Shown: positions 43,315 through 52,332 of the stretch, in pieces
Numbering within the stretch: the stretch's first letter is position 1
How the letters are laid out: each line of letters starts with the position of its first letter
Origin: Hymenobacter negativus
Lineage (GTDB): Bacteria > Bacteroidota > Bacteroidia > Cytophagales > Hymenobacteraceae
Assembly: GCF_016056375.1 (NCBI RefSeq)
Contig: NZ_JAEDAE010000004.1
Span: 310,001 to 374,000 of the forward strand
Length of the DNA stretch: 64,000 bases
Direction: 5' to 3'
The notes under the pieces: generated by a model
The model's database searches: none
Seen by the model: the letters and a program-made list of their open reading frames with translations, nothing else
What the model was told of the DNA's origin: nothing
Translations under genes and position numbers: made by a program

Positions 43315-43857
43315 ATGAAAAAATATACTTTGCTTCTGCTAACAGCAGCTACTCTGGCTGGTTGCGGCGACAAAAACGGCACCTCGCGTCCGGCAAATTA
43401 TCTAACCGGTAATGATTTTGACCAATTGGACGGCTGGATTGGTGACACCCCCCAGCCCTCCCTGACCAAAGAGAAGGCACATTCCGCGCCCTACTCAGCG
43501 CACGTAGGCCCGGGCATTGAGTTTAGCAATGGATTCATCGGCACTTTGGGCAAGCTCAGCCCGACCCGCCTCACCCAGCTTAAGGTGAAGGGCTGGGTGT
43601 ACGTACCGGCGGGCCCCGTAACGGCGAGCATCGTAACCCAGCTCGTAGACCCCGCCGCCACCGATGGCAAACCGGCCATGTGGGAGGCCCTGCCCCTTGA
43701 CAAAGCCGTGAAGAAGCGCAACGAGTGGGTAGAAGTGGAGAAAACCCTGACCCTACCGGCCAACGCGGGCTCCAACTTCAAGCTGTATATGTACCTCTGG
43801 AGCGGCGGGTCGCAAAACGTGGCCTACCTCGACGACGTGCAGATTCTGCGCCCCTAA
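43315..43857 (+). CDS. Lipoprotein with a probable beta-sandwich domain
   Basis: A 180-residue lipoprotein: signal MKKYTLLLLTAATLAGCG with lipobox L-A-G-C. The mature part (GNDFDQLDGWIGDTPQPSL, HSAPYSAHVGPGIEFSNGF, LKVKGWVYVPAGPVTASIVT, YLDDVQILRP) has the shape of a galactose-binding/CBM-like beta-sandwich, with the usual final LDDVQIL strand. No family name can be given from sequence alone. A strong hairpin follows the stop. Confidence 0.75.
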   Translation: MKKYTLLLLTAATLAGCGDKNGTSRPANYLTGNDFDQLDGWIGDTPQPSLTKEKAHSAPYSAHVGPGIEFSNGFIGTLGKLSPTRLTQLKVKGWVYVPAGPVTASIVTQLVDPAATDGKPAMWEALPLDKAVKKRNEWVEVEKTLTLPANAGSNFKLYMYLWSGGSQNVAYLDDVQILRP

Positions 43858-43866
43858 TCCTGATTC

Positions 43867-43945
43867 CACGCAACACCGGGTCCTTGGCAAGGAGCTGCGG
43901 CCGGCGGAGCCGCCTCGTTGCCAGTGGCTCGGTGTTGCGTGTTTT
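43867..43945 (+). terminator. Large hairpin after the lipoprotein gene
   Basis: CACGCAACACCG and CGGTGTTGCGTG form perfect outer arms, followed by TTTTGCG. Inside, GGCAAGGAG and GGCGGAGCCGCC can form further small stems. Probable terminator. Confidence 0.75.
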
Positions 43946-44023
43946 GCGTTATCTACTTTCGGGGCTTCCCAAGGCTCATCGCGCAGTGGGCTGGCCGCTC
44001 CGAGCCCTAGCCGCCATGTCTCA

Positions 44024-45370
44024 ATGATTAGCTCTCCCCGCTCCACGAGTTCGTCCCGGAACGGTATTCAGTACCTGGTGTACGCCTTGTTTGCCGCCGA
44101 ACTAGTGCTTTTTACTTGGCAGCGCAACTATTTCGGGCCGTTCGTTAGCCCGACTGTGCTTTACACCCTAGCCATTGCCTTGACTTTGAGCACGCTGGCG
44201 CTGGCACGTGGCCGGCAGTGGGTATTGCCGCAGGCTACTGCTCAGGCCGAAGGCCAGACTATGTGGCTGCGCCTAGTGGCGCTCCTGACAAGCGCCATTG
44301 CGGGCGGCTGGTACAACACCAACTTGGTAAAGGTGCAAATCCGGGCCTTCCGTCCCGTGCTGGAGTACGCCGACATCATTCCTGCACTGCAGGCCTACGC
44401 CCGGCGCTGGCTGAACGGGGCCGAAGTGTATGCGCCCATGACGTGGGAGCTGGGTTATTTCGAGCTGCCGGCCTACCTGCCAGCCACCTGGTTTCCGTTT
44501 ATCCTGGCCGAGTGGCTGGGGTTCGACTATCGGTTTGTGGCCTGGGGCATCTTTCTGCTGGGGGTGCTGGCGTATGAGTACCTGCTGTGGCGCCTGCGCC
44601 AGCCCTGGCTCCAGACGCTGGTGCTGGCCGGGGTGCCGTTTGTGGTTTTCTATGCCTTGGTTACCACGCAGTGGGGCTACGTCGGCATCACCGTCGAGTA
44701 CATGATGCTGGGCTACTACTCGCTGTTGGTGGTGGGTATTCTGCTGCGCTTCTGGCCTTTGCAGGCAGCGGCGTTGCTGCTGTGCGTGCTCTCGCGCTAC
44801 TCGCTGGTGATATGGGCGCCGCTGTACCTGGGCCTGATGTTTTTCTACGACTCAAAAAAGAATGCGCTGCTGATTGCCGGCACGGTGCTGCTGGGCGTGA
44901 TTGGCTTCTACATCGTGCCTTACCTGTCGCACAACTGGGGCTTGTTCATGGAAGTGCAGCGCTCGTACACCGACGCCGCCGTTTACGAGTGGAAGCACTT
45001 GGGCGATGACGGCCTGCCGATACACCCCTTCAATGGCCTGGGCTTCGCCTCATTCTTTTATAAATACGCGTCCGGCTCGCTCTACGAGAAGATTGGCTTG
45101 CTCAAAACCGTGCACGTGGGCCTGCTGCTGACGGTGGTAGCCGTAGCCGCGGTGGCTTATGTGCGCCAGCAGACGCGCCGCATCGACTACCGCGTTTATG
45201 TGGTGACCATTCTAAAGCTCTACCTGGCTACTTTTTACGCCTTCCTGCAAGTGCCGTATGCCTACCTGGCCACGCTGGGCCTATTCATGTCGGTATTTCT
45301 GGTGCTCATGACGGCTTGCCTCCGGCCGGCGGCTGAAGCGGGGCAAATTCTGCCCGCTATCGACGCGTAA
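44024..45370 (+). CDS. Polytopic membrane protein, possible GT-C/GT87-type glycosyltransferase
   Basis: A 448-residue protein with about ten transmembrane helices (VLYTLAIALTLSTLALARGR, WGIFLLGVLAYEYLLWRLRQ, LLLCVLSRYSLVIWAPLYLG). A long first extracytoplasmic loop contains the acidic YADIIPALQAYARRWLNGAE, as in mannosyltransferase-type GT-C proteins. The family is not certain. It faces the convergent GT2 at 45391 with a 20-base gap, suggesting that both handle polyprenyl-linked sugars. Confidence 0.7.
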   Translation: MISSPRSTSSSRNGIQYLVYALFAAELVLFTWQRNYFGPFVSPTVLYTLAIALTLSTLALARGRQWVLPQATAQAEGQTMWLRLVALLTSAIAGGWYNTNLVKVQIRAFRPVLEYADIIPALQAYARRWLNGAEVYAPMTWELGYFELPAYLPATWFPFILAEWLGFDYRFVAWGIFLLGVLAYEYLLWRLRQPWLQTLVLAGVPFVVFYALVTTQWGYVGITVEYMMLGYYSLLVVGILLRFWPLQAAALLLCVLSRYSLVIWAPLYLGLMFFYDSKKNALLIAGTVLLGVIGFYIVPYLSHNWGLFMEVQRSYTDAAVYEWKHLGDDGLPIHPFNGLGFASFFYKYASGSLYEKIGLLKTVHVGLLLTVVAVAAVAYVRQQTRRIDYRVYVVTILKLYLATFYAFLQVPYAYLATLGLFMSVFLVLMTACLRPAAEAGQILPAIDA

Positions 45371-45390
45371 GCTCAGTCTACCGGGCGCTG

Positions 45391-46134
45391 TTATTGGCCC
45401 AGCAAGCCGTACTTGACAATGCAGTAGATGGCGCGAAACCCATCGCGCCAGCCAATTTTTTTGCCCTCTGCGTAGGTACGGCCGTAGTAGCTGATGCCGA
45501 CTTCGTAGACGCGCACGTCCTTGACGCGGGCTACTTTGGCAGTTACTTCGGGCTCGAAGCCGAAGCGGTTTTCAACCAGCTTCAGGCCCTGAATGATGTC
45601 GCGCCGGAACATCTTGTAGCAGGTTTCCATATCGGTCAGGTTCAGGTCGGTCACCATGTTCGAGAACAGGGTGAGCCAGTAGTTGCCGATGCTGTGCCAG
45701 AAAAACAGGATGCGGTGCGGGTTGCCTCCCATGAACCGGGAGCCGAAAACCACGTCGGCGAAGCCCTTTATAACGGGCTTAATCAACAGGTTATATTCTT
45801 CGGGGTCGTATTCCAGGTCGGCATCCTGAATGATGACGTAGTCGCCGGTGGCCTCGCGGATGCCCGTGTGCAAGGCGGCCCCCTTGCCCTGGTTCACGGC
45901 GTGTTCCAGCAGGCGCAGGCCCATTTCGGGGTAGCGCGCGGCGTAGGCCCGGATGGTTTCAGCCGAGGCATCGGTGGAACAGTCGTTGACGAGGATGATT
46001 TCCTTGCCGATATTATTCACCAGCTCCAGCCCGCGCAGCAAATCCAGAATCTGATGAATGGTACGAGCCTCGTTATAAACCGGAATAACGATGGATAGAG
46101 TGTCGAATTTTACCACAGGAAAGAAATTGGGCAC
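45391..46134 (-). CDS. Family 2 glycosyltransferase
   Basis: A 247-residue cytoplasmic GT2 of the dolichyl-phosphate-mannose/glucose synthase-like group, with a GTG start. [70 protein letters not shown] and [14 protein letters not shown] are standard. It has no C-terminal membrane helices. A likely product is a polyprenyl-phosphate sugar. A TACCTTTG -7 box lies 14 bases before the start. Confidence 0.9.
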   Translation of the reverse strand: MPNFFPVVKFDTLSIVIPVYNEARTIHQILDLLRGLELVNNIGKEIILVNDCSTDASAETIRAYAARYPEMGLRLLEHAVNQGKGAALHTGIREATGDYVIIQDADLEYDPEEYNLLIKPVIKGFADVVFGSRFMGGNPHRILFFWHSIGNYWLTLFSNMVTDLNLTDMETCYKMFRRDIIQGLKLVENRFGFEPEVTAKVARVKDVRVYEVGISYYGRTYAEGKKIGWRDGFRAIYCIVKYGLLGQ

Positions 46135-46147
46135 AGCCGGAAAGCCG

Positions 46148-46155
46148 CAAAGGTA
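46148..46155 (-). promoter_or_regulatory. -7 box (TACCTTTG) for the GT2 gene
   Basis: CAAAGGTA on the plus strand is TACCTTTG on the minus strand. It ends 14 bases before the GTG start, leaving a very short leader. Confidence 0.45.
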
Positions 46156-46242
46156 AACGCTTCGCCTAACGAGGGATGAAGAATGAGAACGTGGAAAAGG
46201 GAAAATTCGTGAAATACCTTATTCCCCGTCAAGCCGTAGGCG

Positions 46243-47034
46243 CTATAAGCTGCCCGTGCGGCCACCATCAACGGGCACGCTGGTGCCGTTGATGTAGCCG
46301 GCGGCGGGCGAGGCCAGGAAAGCCACGGCGGCCGCCACCTCTTCGGCATGGCCGAAGCGGCGGGCCGGAATGGTTTTCAGCATATCGGCCTCGATGGCTT
46401 CGGCCGATTGACCGGTTTGGGCCGTTTTCTTCTCGATGAGGGAGGTGTGGCGCTGGGTGAGCGTGGCCCCGGGCAGCACGTTATTTACCGTAATACCGTC
46501 CGGTCCCAGCTCATTGGCCAGGGTTTTGGCCCAGCTGGCCACCGCCCCGCGAATGGTATTGCTCACGCCCAGGCCCGGCAGCGGAATCTTCACCGAGGTG
46601 CTGATGATGTTGATGATGCGCCCGAAACCGGCTGCCCGCATGCCCGGCACCACCGCTTGCGCCAGCAAGTGGTTGCAGATAATATGCTGGTTGAAGGCTG
46701 TTTGCAACGCGTCGACGGGCGCATCAAGCAGCGGGCCACCGGCTGGGCCGCCGGTGTTATTTATCAGAATATGAAAGCCGGCGGGGTGCTGGGCCAGGTG
46801 TTCGTGCACGCTGGCGGCCACCGCTTGCGGGTCAGAAAAATCGGCGACCAGGAAATCGTGCGTCTGGCCGGCGGGCGTGGGCAGGGCGGCGGCTACTTCG
46901 CGCAGGCGCTCGGCATCGCGAGCTAGCAGCGTGATGGTGGCCCCCTGAGTGGCCAGCACCTCGGCAATGGCCCGGCCAATGCCCTGGGTGGAACCGCCCA
47001 CAAGGGCGTGGCGGGAAGTCAACGGAAGGCTCAT
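46243..47034 (-). CDS. SDR family oxidoreductase with atypical active site
   Basis: A 263-residue short-chain dehydrogenase/reductase. The NAD(P) motif GGSTQGIGRAIAEVLA, INNTGGPAGGP and the C-terminal PARRFGHAEEVAAAVAFLAS with YINGTSVPVDGG are typical. The usual YxxxK is replaced: the region reads GLGVSNTIRGAVASWAKTLA, so both the catalytic Tyr and Lys are lost (Ser/Asn and Arg). I recall a recognisable SDR subgroup with this S-N-x-x-R pattern, and SDRs of this type sit in kynurenine gene clusters of some Bacteroidota; both points are from memory. Its gene is 3.6 kb from the dioxygenase gene. Confidence 0.85.
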   Translation of the reverse strand: MSLPLTSRHALVGGSTQGIGRAIAEVLATQGATITLLARDAERLREVAAALPTPAGQTHDFLVADFSDPQAVAASVHEHLAQHPAGFHILINNTGGPAGGPLLDAPVDALQTAFNQHIICNHLLAQAVVPGMRAAGFGRIINIISTSVKIPLPGLGVSNTIRGAVASWAKTLANELGPDGITVNNVLPGATLTQRHTSLIEKKTAQTGQSAEAIEADMLKTIPARRFGHAEEVAAAVAFLASPAAGYINGTSVPVDGGRTGSL

Positions 47035-47076
47035 AAATGATTGGTTTTAGAAGGCTGTGGCGAAAACCCGGGCTTG

Positions 47077-48837
47077 TTACTGGGCTGGCGGGGCCAGCAG
47101 CACGTAGCCGCCTACCAGTTGCTCGCGGTAGCCGTAAGGCTGGAGCAGCTGGCGCAGGTAGGCATGGATGGGCTGGTCGCGGTAGGCCGGGCTGATGACG
47201 AAAGCGGCAGGGTCGTACTGGTGGAAAAAAGCCTGGAGCTGGCGGGCGGTGGGCGGCGCCGGCTGCACGGTGTCGGGGTTGGTTTGCAGGCGCAACAGCG
47301 GGCGCAGCACCGCGTCCTGGTCGAGCAGTGCAAATAACGCAGGGCTGACGCGGGATAGATAGCCGACGGGCAGTTTTTTGCGGTGCAAGGTCTGGTAAAA
47401 CATCTCGCCCGCTTCCAAGTGGCCCACCTGCCGGTTGCCATCTAGGATGCCCAGCGGAATGGGGATGAGCGTGGTGCCTGGCAGCTTCGCCACCTCGTCA
47501 TACACGGCCGGAATGTTGGCGGTGGATTGCCGGGGATAGGGCCGGGGCCAGAATTCGGCCAGGATGATGGCAGCCAGCAGGCCGGTTAAAGCAGCCTGGC
47601 CGGCCGGGCGCAGCCGCCCCTGCCAGGCCGCCTCCAGGGCGCTGAACGACACGATGGGCAGCAGCAGCCCCACCATCATAATCCAGCGGGTGGGGCAGCG
47701 AATGTTATTGAAGAAGGGCACGAAGTGCAGCAGGGCGGTGGGCAGGTTCAGTCGCTCGTGGCCCAGCACGCGGAGCGAAGGCACCGTCAGAAGCAAAAAA
47801 AACACCAGTACCCAGGCCAGCGGGCGCCCCTGCACATCGAGGGCGCGGGCCGAAGCCGGGCGGCGGCGGGCTAGGCGCATTATGCCCAGTACCAACGCCA
47901 GCAGCGGCAGGGCATAGCCGATAAACAGGGTATTTTCGATAGAACCCGGCAAGTTGAACACCTTGGGATTGTGGGCCAGCCGCGCAGCCCAGTCCCAATA
48001 CACCAGCCGGCTGGTGGGTGGGGGCAGCAGGTAGGCCACCAAATCACCCCCCCACCAGATACCGTTATCCTTCAGCCCGGCCAGGTGCAGCAGCCGGATG
48101 AGCACGTGGCTGACTACCAATATGCCCACCAGCCAAGCCCAGGCCGGCCACCGCCGCCACTGAATGCGCCCCAGCCGAAACCAGAACCACGCAGCATAAG
48201 CCAACGAAAAATAGATAAGGCCGAACAGCACATAATAGTCGCTGAGCAGCGTGACGAAGCCCAGCGCCACGCACCCCGCCACCGCGCGCCAGCTGCGCGC
48301 CAGCGGTAGAAACTGCCCTTCCCGAAACGTGAAAGCCCGCAAAAACAGCAGCACATAAAATGGCACCGTAGCCGTGAGGACCAGGTTGTAATGCTCGGGC
48401 AGGCGCTGGAGTTTGTAAGGCGAGTAGGCGAATACAAAGCCGGCCAGCAGGGCCAGCAATGGGCTCTTGACCCAGCGGCGCGCCAGCAAATACGCTCCCG
48501 TGCCCGACAGCGTATAGCTCAGCAGCAAGGCCGTGTTGATGGCCAGCATCTCATTACCGAGCAGCAGGCTGAGTACGCCAATCAGGGGCGTGTAGGCGTG
48601 CATCACAAGGCTGGAGCCTTTGGGGTAAAACAGCCAGTCGGTAAAAAGCGGGTTGTGCCCACTGAGCACCGCCTCGCGAAAATGCCAGGCGTTCCAGAAA
48701 AACTGGGAAGTATCGGGGCCGGGCACTGCCACGAAGGAAGTACTGAAATGCGCCGCCAGCGGCCAGGTGAAAACGATAAAAAACGCACCGTAAACCAGCA
48801 GCAGCCACGGCCAGAGCAGCCGGTTTTTCACCTCCAT
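47077..48837 (-). CDS. Polytopic membrane protein, possible GT-C type glycosyltransferase
   Basis: A 586-residue protein with about twelve transmembrane helices and a soluble C-terminus. The start at 48837 gives MEVKNRLLWPWLLLVYGAFF; 70 in-frame upstream codons are non-coding. The first extracytoplasmic loop, VPGPDTSQFFWNAWHFREAV, followed by GHNPLFTDWLFYPKGSSLV, is a pattern seen in large GT-C-like proteins of Bacteroidota and archaea. It is divergent from the DUF2079 protein gene; the two may act on the same sugar polymer. Confidence 0.72.
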   Translation of the reverse strand: MEVKNRLLWPWLLLVYGAFFIVFTWPLAAHFSTSFVAVPGPDTSQFFWNAWHFREAVLSGHNPLFTDWLFYPKGSSLVMHAYTPLIGVLSLLLGNEMLAINTALLLSYTLSGTGAYLLARRWVKSPLLALLAGFVFAYSPYKLQRLPEHYNLVLTATVPFYVLLFLRAFTFREGQFLPLARSWRAVAGCVALGFVTLLSDYYVLFGLIYFSLAYAAWFWFRLGRIQWRRWPAWAWLVGILVVSHVLIRLLHLAGLKDNGIWWGGDLVAYLLPPPTSRLVYWDWAARLAHNPKVFNLPGSIENTLFIGYALPLLALVLGIMRLARRRPASARALDVQGRPLAWVLVFFLLLTVPSLRVLGHERLNLPTALLHFVPFFNNIRCPTRWIMMVGLLLPIVSFSALEAAWQGRLRPAGQAALTGLLAAIILAEFWPRPYPRQSTANIPAVYDEVAKLPGTTLIPIPLGILDGNRQVGHLEAGEMFYQTLHRKKLPVGYLSRVSPALFALLDQDAVLRPLLRLQTNPDTVQPAPPTARQLQAFFHQYDPAAFVISPAYRDQPIHAYLRQLLQPYGYREQLVGGYVLLAPPAQ

Positions 48838-48873
48838 TGAGTAATTATTGAACGCTCGATACCGAATGAAGGG

Positions 48874-48881
48874 CAAAGGTA
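48874..48881 (-). promoter_or_regulatory. -7 box (TACCTTTG) for the polytopic protein gene
   Basis: CAAAGGTA on the plus strand reads TACCTTTG on the minus strand, 36 bases before the start at 48837. Located in the divergent spacer with the DUF2079 gene. Confidence 0.45.
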
Positions 48882-49085
48882 GCGCCGCTAATTGGCGGAG
48901 CACGGCCAGGGAAATAACGCAGCAGTCCACCGGCTGTTTTCTCTTGCTAATAAATACAGAAGCAAGCCAAAGGATTGTTGCGTTGTTTTGTACCGTTGAG
49001 CCTTGTGGGTTGGCGGCCGCGTTTTTCTGCGAAGCCCTATCATGCACTCTTCGGCAAACCGTTTTATGTTGCTCTGCCCATCCCG

Positions 49086-50645
49086 ATGTCGCAAATATTA
49101 TCCGCCCGCACCTCTCCGCACCGCCTGACCATCCTCGGGGTGCTGGCGGCTTTTGGAGTGGCCTATGGGCTGCTGGCCCTGGTCAACCACTACCTGTTCC
49201 GCACCTACGCCTTCGACCTGGGCATCTACAACCAGGCCGTGTGGGACTACGGGCACCTGCGGCTGAACGCCAACTCGGTGATGCGCTACAACAACCTGCT
49301 CAGCGACCACCTCACGCTGGTGCAGCCGTTTTTCGGACCACTGTATTATCTATTCGGCTCTTACACGTTGCTCCTAGTGCAAATCGGGCTCATGCTGCTG
49401 GGCGGCTATGGGGCCTACCGCCTGCACCAGCTGCGCACCAACGGCACGCAGCCGGGCACCTCGCTGGCCCTGATGGTCATGTTTTTGAGCACCTGGGGCA
49501 TCTATTCGGCGCTGGCCTTCGATTACCACGACAATGTGCTGGCCGCCATGCTGCTGCCCTGGCTGCTGTACTGGCTGGAGGCCGACCGGCGCGGCCGGGC
49601 CGCCGTGGTGGCCCTGCTCATGGCCTTGAGCAAGGAGAACATGGCTTTGTGGCTGGTTTTCATTGCGCTTGGGCTGGCGTGGCTGCACTGGCGCGAGCCC
49701 GCAAAGCGACGCTGGGCGCTGGCCGTGGCAGCGGGCGCAGCTGTTTACTTTCTGGTAGTGGTGAAGTTCATTATCCCTGCCTTGGGCTCGGGCGATGCCT
49801 ATGTGTACCAACAGCAGTACGCGGCGCTGGGCCACAGCACCGGCGAGATGCTGCACACGCTGCTCACCCGGCCGTTCTACGTCATCGGCCTGTTGTTTCG
49901 CAACAACCTGCCCTCGGCCGATGGCGATTATGCCAAGCTAGAGCTGCACGCCATGGTGCTGCTTTCGGGCGGGCTAGCCCTGGTGCGGCGGCCCGCCTAC
50001 CTGTTCATGCTGGCCCCCATTTACGGGCAGAAGCTGCTCTCGGCCAACGTGGCTCACTGGGGCATCAACTATCAGTATTCCATCGAGTTTGTGCCTGTGC
50101 TGCACGCAGCCGTCAGCCAGTGGCTAGCGAATGTGGAGCCGCAGCGGGCCCGGCGGTGGGGCATTGGTGCGGCGGTGCTGGCGCTGGTAGCCACGGTGGT
50201 GTCCATGCAGGTGCGGGTGTCGCCATACTATGACAAGAGCGCGACGAAATTCTTCAGCGGCAAGCACTACCACGTCGATTTCGATGCCGGCTCTGTGCAT
50301 CGCGGCTTGGCCGTGATTCCGGCCGAAGCGCGGGTGAGCGCCACCACGGCGCTGGTGCCGCACCTGGCGGCGCGGCGCTCCATCTACCAGTTCCCCTACG
50401 TGGCCGATGCCGATTACATCGCGGCCCTGCCGCCGTCCTCCATCTATCCCCTGAGCGCACCCGAGCTGGCGGCCCAGCTGCAGGCCTACCAGGCCAGCGG
50501 GCGCTGGCGAGTGGTGTCGGCCCCTGGGGCGCTGCTGGTGCTGCAGCGCGTGCACCCACTGCCGGTGCCGACCGGGCAGCCGTTGTTCGAGCGCCGGGGC
50601 CAGGGCGGCACCGACACCGCGCGCGGGCCGGGCGCCCGGCAGTAG
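49086..50645 (+). CDS. DUF2079 family polytopic membrane protein
   Basis: A 519-residue membrane protein. The conserved DUF2079 opening is present: YLFRTYAFDLGIYNQAVWDY followed by NNLLSDHLTLVQPFF. About ten transmembrane helices and a soluble C-terminal part follow. DUF2079 proteins are predicted GT-C-like enzymes of unknown substrate. The start at 49086 (MSQILSARTSPHRL) is chosen because upstream in-frame sequence overlaps the divergent promoter region. The kynurenine genes start 30 bases downstream, so co-transcription is possible. Confidence 0.85.
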   Translation: MSQILSARTSPHRLTILGVLAAFGVAYGLLALVNHYLFRTYAFDLGIYNQAVWDYGHLRLNANSVMRYNNLLSDHLTLVQPFFGPLYYLFGSYTLLLVQIGLMLLGGYGAYRLHQLRTNGTQPGTSLALMVMFLSTWGIYSALAFDYHDNVLAAMLLPWLLYWLEADRRGRAAVVALLMALSKENMALWLVFIALGLAWLHWREPAKRRWALAVAAGAAVYFLVVVKFIIPALGSGDAYVYQQQYAALGHSTGEMLHTLLTRPFYVIGLLFRNNLPSADGDYAKLELHAMVLLSGGLALVRRPAYLFMLAPIYGQKLLSANVAHWGINYQYSIEFVPVLHAAVSQWLANVEPQRARRWGIGAAVLALVATVVSMQVRVSPYYDKSATKFFSGKHYHVDFDAGSVHRGLAVIPAEARVSATTALVPHLAARRSIYQFPYVADADYIAALPPSSIYPLSAPELAAQLQAYQASGRWRVVSAPGALLVLQRVHPLPVPTGQPLFERRGQGGTDTARGPGARQ

Positions 50646-50675
50646 ATTAGCATTCCCAACCAACCCCCTCCGCCC

Positions 50676-51203
50676 ATGATAGCCCGTCCGTTTAATTTCC
50701 AGAAGTGGATTGATGAGCACCGCCATTTGCTGAAGCCCCCGGTGGGCAACCAGCAGGTTTTCAAAGACAATAAGGACTTCATCGTGATGGTGGTGGGCGG
50801 CCCCAACGCCCGCAAAGACTACCACGTGGACGCCGGCGAGGAGCTGTTCTGGCAAATCGAGGGCACGATGACCGTCAAAATCATTGAGGACGGCAAGCCG
50901 GTTGACATCACCATCGGGCCCGGCGAGATGTTTCTGCTGCCGCCCCACGTGCCCCACTCGCCCCGCCGCCCGGCCGGCACCGTGGGCCTGGTGCTGGAGC
51001 GCTACCGCACCACTGATGAGCTGGATGGCTTTCAGTGGTACTGCGAAAACTGCGGCCACAAGCTGCACGAGGAGTTTGCCCTCATCACCGACATCGTGAC
51101 CCAGCTGCCGCCCATAATGAACAAGTTCTGGGCGTCGGAAGACCTGCGCACCTGCAAAAACTGCGGCACGGTGATGCAGCCGCCCGCGCCTGTTACTACC
51201 TGA
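50676..51203 (+). CDS. 3-hydroxyanthranilate 3,4-dioxygenase
   Basis: Fe(II) enzyme that opens the ring of 3-hydroxyanthranilate to give 2-amino-3-carboxymuconate semialdehyde. A 175-residue cupin with ligands in [17 protein letters not shown] (H50, E56) and [13 protein letters not shown] (H94), and LVLERYR (E108). The bacterial rubredoxin-like second iron site is complete: WYCENCGHK (C123, C126) and RTCKNCGTV (C160, C163). It is the first of three tightly spaced genes with the decarboxylase (22-base gap) and kynureninase, which fits consecutive kynurenine pathway steps. Confidence 0.96.
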   Translation: MIARPFNFQKWIDEHRHLLKPPVGNQQVFKDNKDFIVMVVGGPNARKDYHVDAGEELFWQIEGTMTVKIIEDGKPVDITIGPGEMFLLPPHVPHSPRRPAGTVGLVLERYRTTDELDGFQWYCENCGHKLHEEFALITDIVTQLPPIMNKFWASEDLRTCKNCGTVMQPPAPVTT

Positions 51204-51225
51204 TTTTCGCCCCACCCGCCCCGCC

Positions 51226-52287
51226 GTGTTGCCCCACCCTCTCAGCATCGACATCCACACCCACATACTGCCCGAGCGCTGGCCCGACCTGCGCGAACGG
51301 TACGGCTATGGCGGCTTCATCCGGCTCGACCACCACAAGCCCTGCTGCGCCCGCATGATGCAGGACGACAAGTTCTTCCGCGAAGTGCAGGACAATTGCT
51401 GGGACCCCGCCGTGCGCCTGCGCGAGTACGACCAGTTTGGTGTGCAGGTGCAGGTGCTCAGCACGGTGCCCGTGATGTTCAGCTACTGGGCGCAGCCGCT
51501 GGACTGCCTGGACCTGAGCCAGCTGCTGAACGACCACATTGCCGACGTGGTGCGGCGCTACCCCACCCGCTTCGTGGGCCTGGGCACCATTCCGATGCAG
51601 GCGCCCGACCTGGCCATTCGGGAGTTGGAGCGCTGCATGAAAATCGGGCTGGCCGGCGTGCAGATTGGCTCGCACGTCAACGACTGGAACCTCGACGCAC
51701 CCGAGCTTTTCGAAGTCTTTGCCGCCGCCGAGGAGTTGGGGGCCTGCGTGTTCGTGCACCCGTGGGACATGATGGCCCAGGGGAAAATGCCCAAATACTG
51801 GCTGCCCTGGCTGGTAGGCATGCCCGCCGAAAGCACGCTGGCGCTCTGCTCGCTGATATTCGGTGGGGTGCTGGAGCGCCTGCCCAACCTGCGCGTGGCC
51901 GTGGCCCACGGTGGCGGCTCGTTTGCCAGCACCATCGGGCGCATCGAGCACGGCTGGCAGGTGCGGCCGGATTTGTGCGCCATCGACAACCCGCACAACC
52001 CGCGCAAGTACATGGGCAAGTTCTGGGTCGATTCGCTGGTGCACGACCCGCTGATGCTGGACTACCTGGTGAAAACTCTGGGGCCCGATAAAATCACGCT
52101 CGGGACCGACTACCCGTTTCCGCTGGGCGAGCTGGAGCCGGGCCAGCTCATCAAGTCCATGCCTTTTTCGGACGATATCAAAGCCCGAATGCTGGGCCAG
52201 AACGCGTTGGACTGGCTGGGCCTGACCGCGGAGCGGTTCGGGCATGCCCGGTCAGGTACCGGTGCTGGTTCGCTGCAGAGGCCATAA
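51226..52287 (+). CDS. 2-amino-3-carboxymuconate-6-semialdehyde decarboxylase
   Basis: Zinc amidohydrolase-superfamily decarboxylase (ACMSD) of 353 residues. Motifs: HxH in [13 protein letters not shown] (H11, H13), [20 protein letters not shown] and [11 protein letters not shown], which match the ACMSD metal and substrate residues. It turns the dioxygenase product into 2-aminomuconate 6-semialdehyde, steering the pathway away from quinolinate. The GTG start overlaps no other gene; the kynureninase starts 45 bases after its stop. Confidence 0.95.
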   Translation: MLPHPLSIDIHTHILPERWPDLRERYGYGGFIRLDHHKPCCARMMQDDKFFREVQDNCWDPAVRLREYDQFGVQVQVLSTVPVMFSYWAQPLDCLDLSQLLNDHIADVVRRYPTRFVGLGTIPMQAPDLAIRELERCMKIGLAGVQIGSHVNDWNLDAPELFEVFAAAEELGACVFVHPWDMMAQGKMPKYWLPWLVGMPAESTLALCSLIFGGVLERLPNLRVAVAHGGGSFASTIGRIEHGWQVRPDLCAIDNPHNPRKYMGKFWVDSLVHDPLMLDYLVKTLGPDKITLGTDYPFPLGELEPGQLIKSMPFSDDIKARMLGQNALDWLGLTAERFGHARSGTGAGSLQRP

Positions 52288-52332
52288 CCTTTTGTTAGCA
52301 TGGGCACCCGCTTTGCCCCGACCTTTGCGGCC

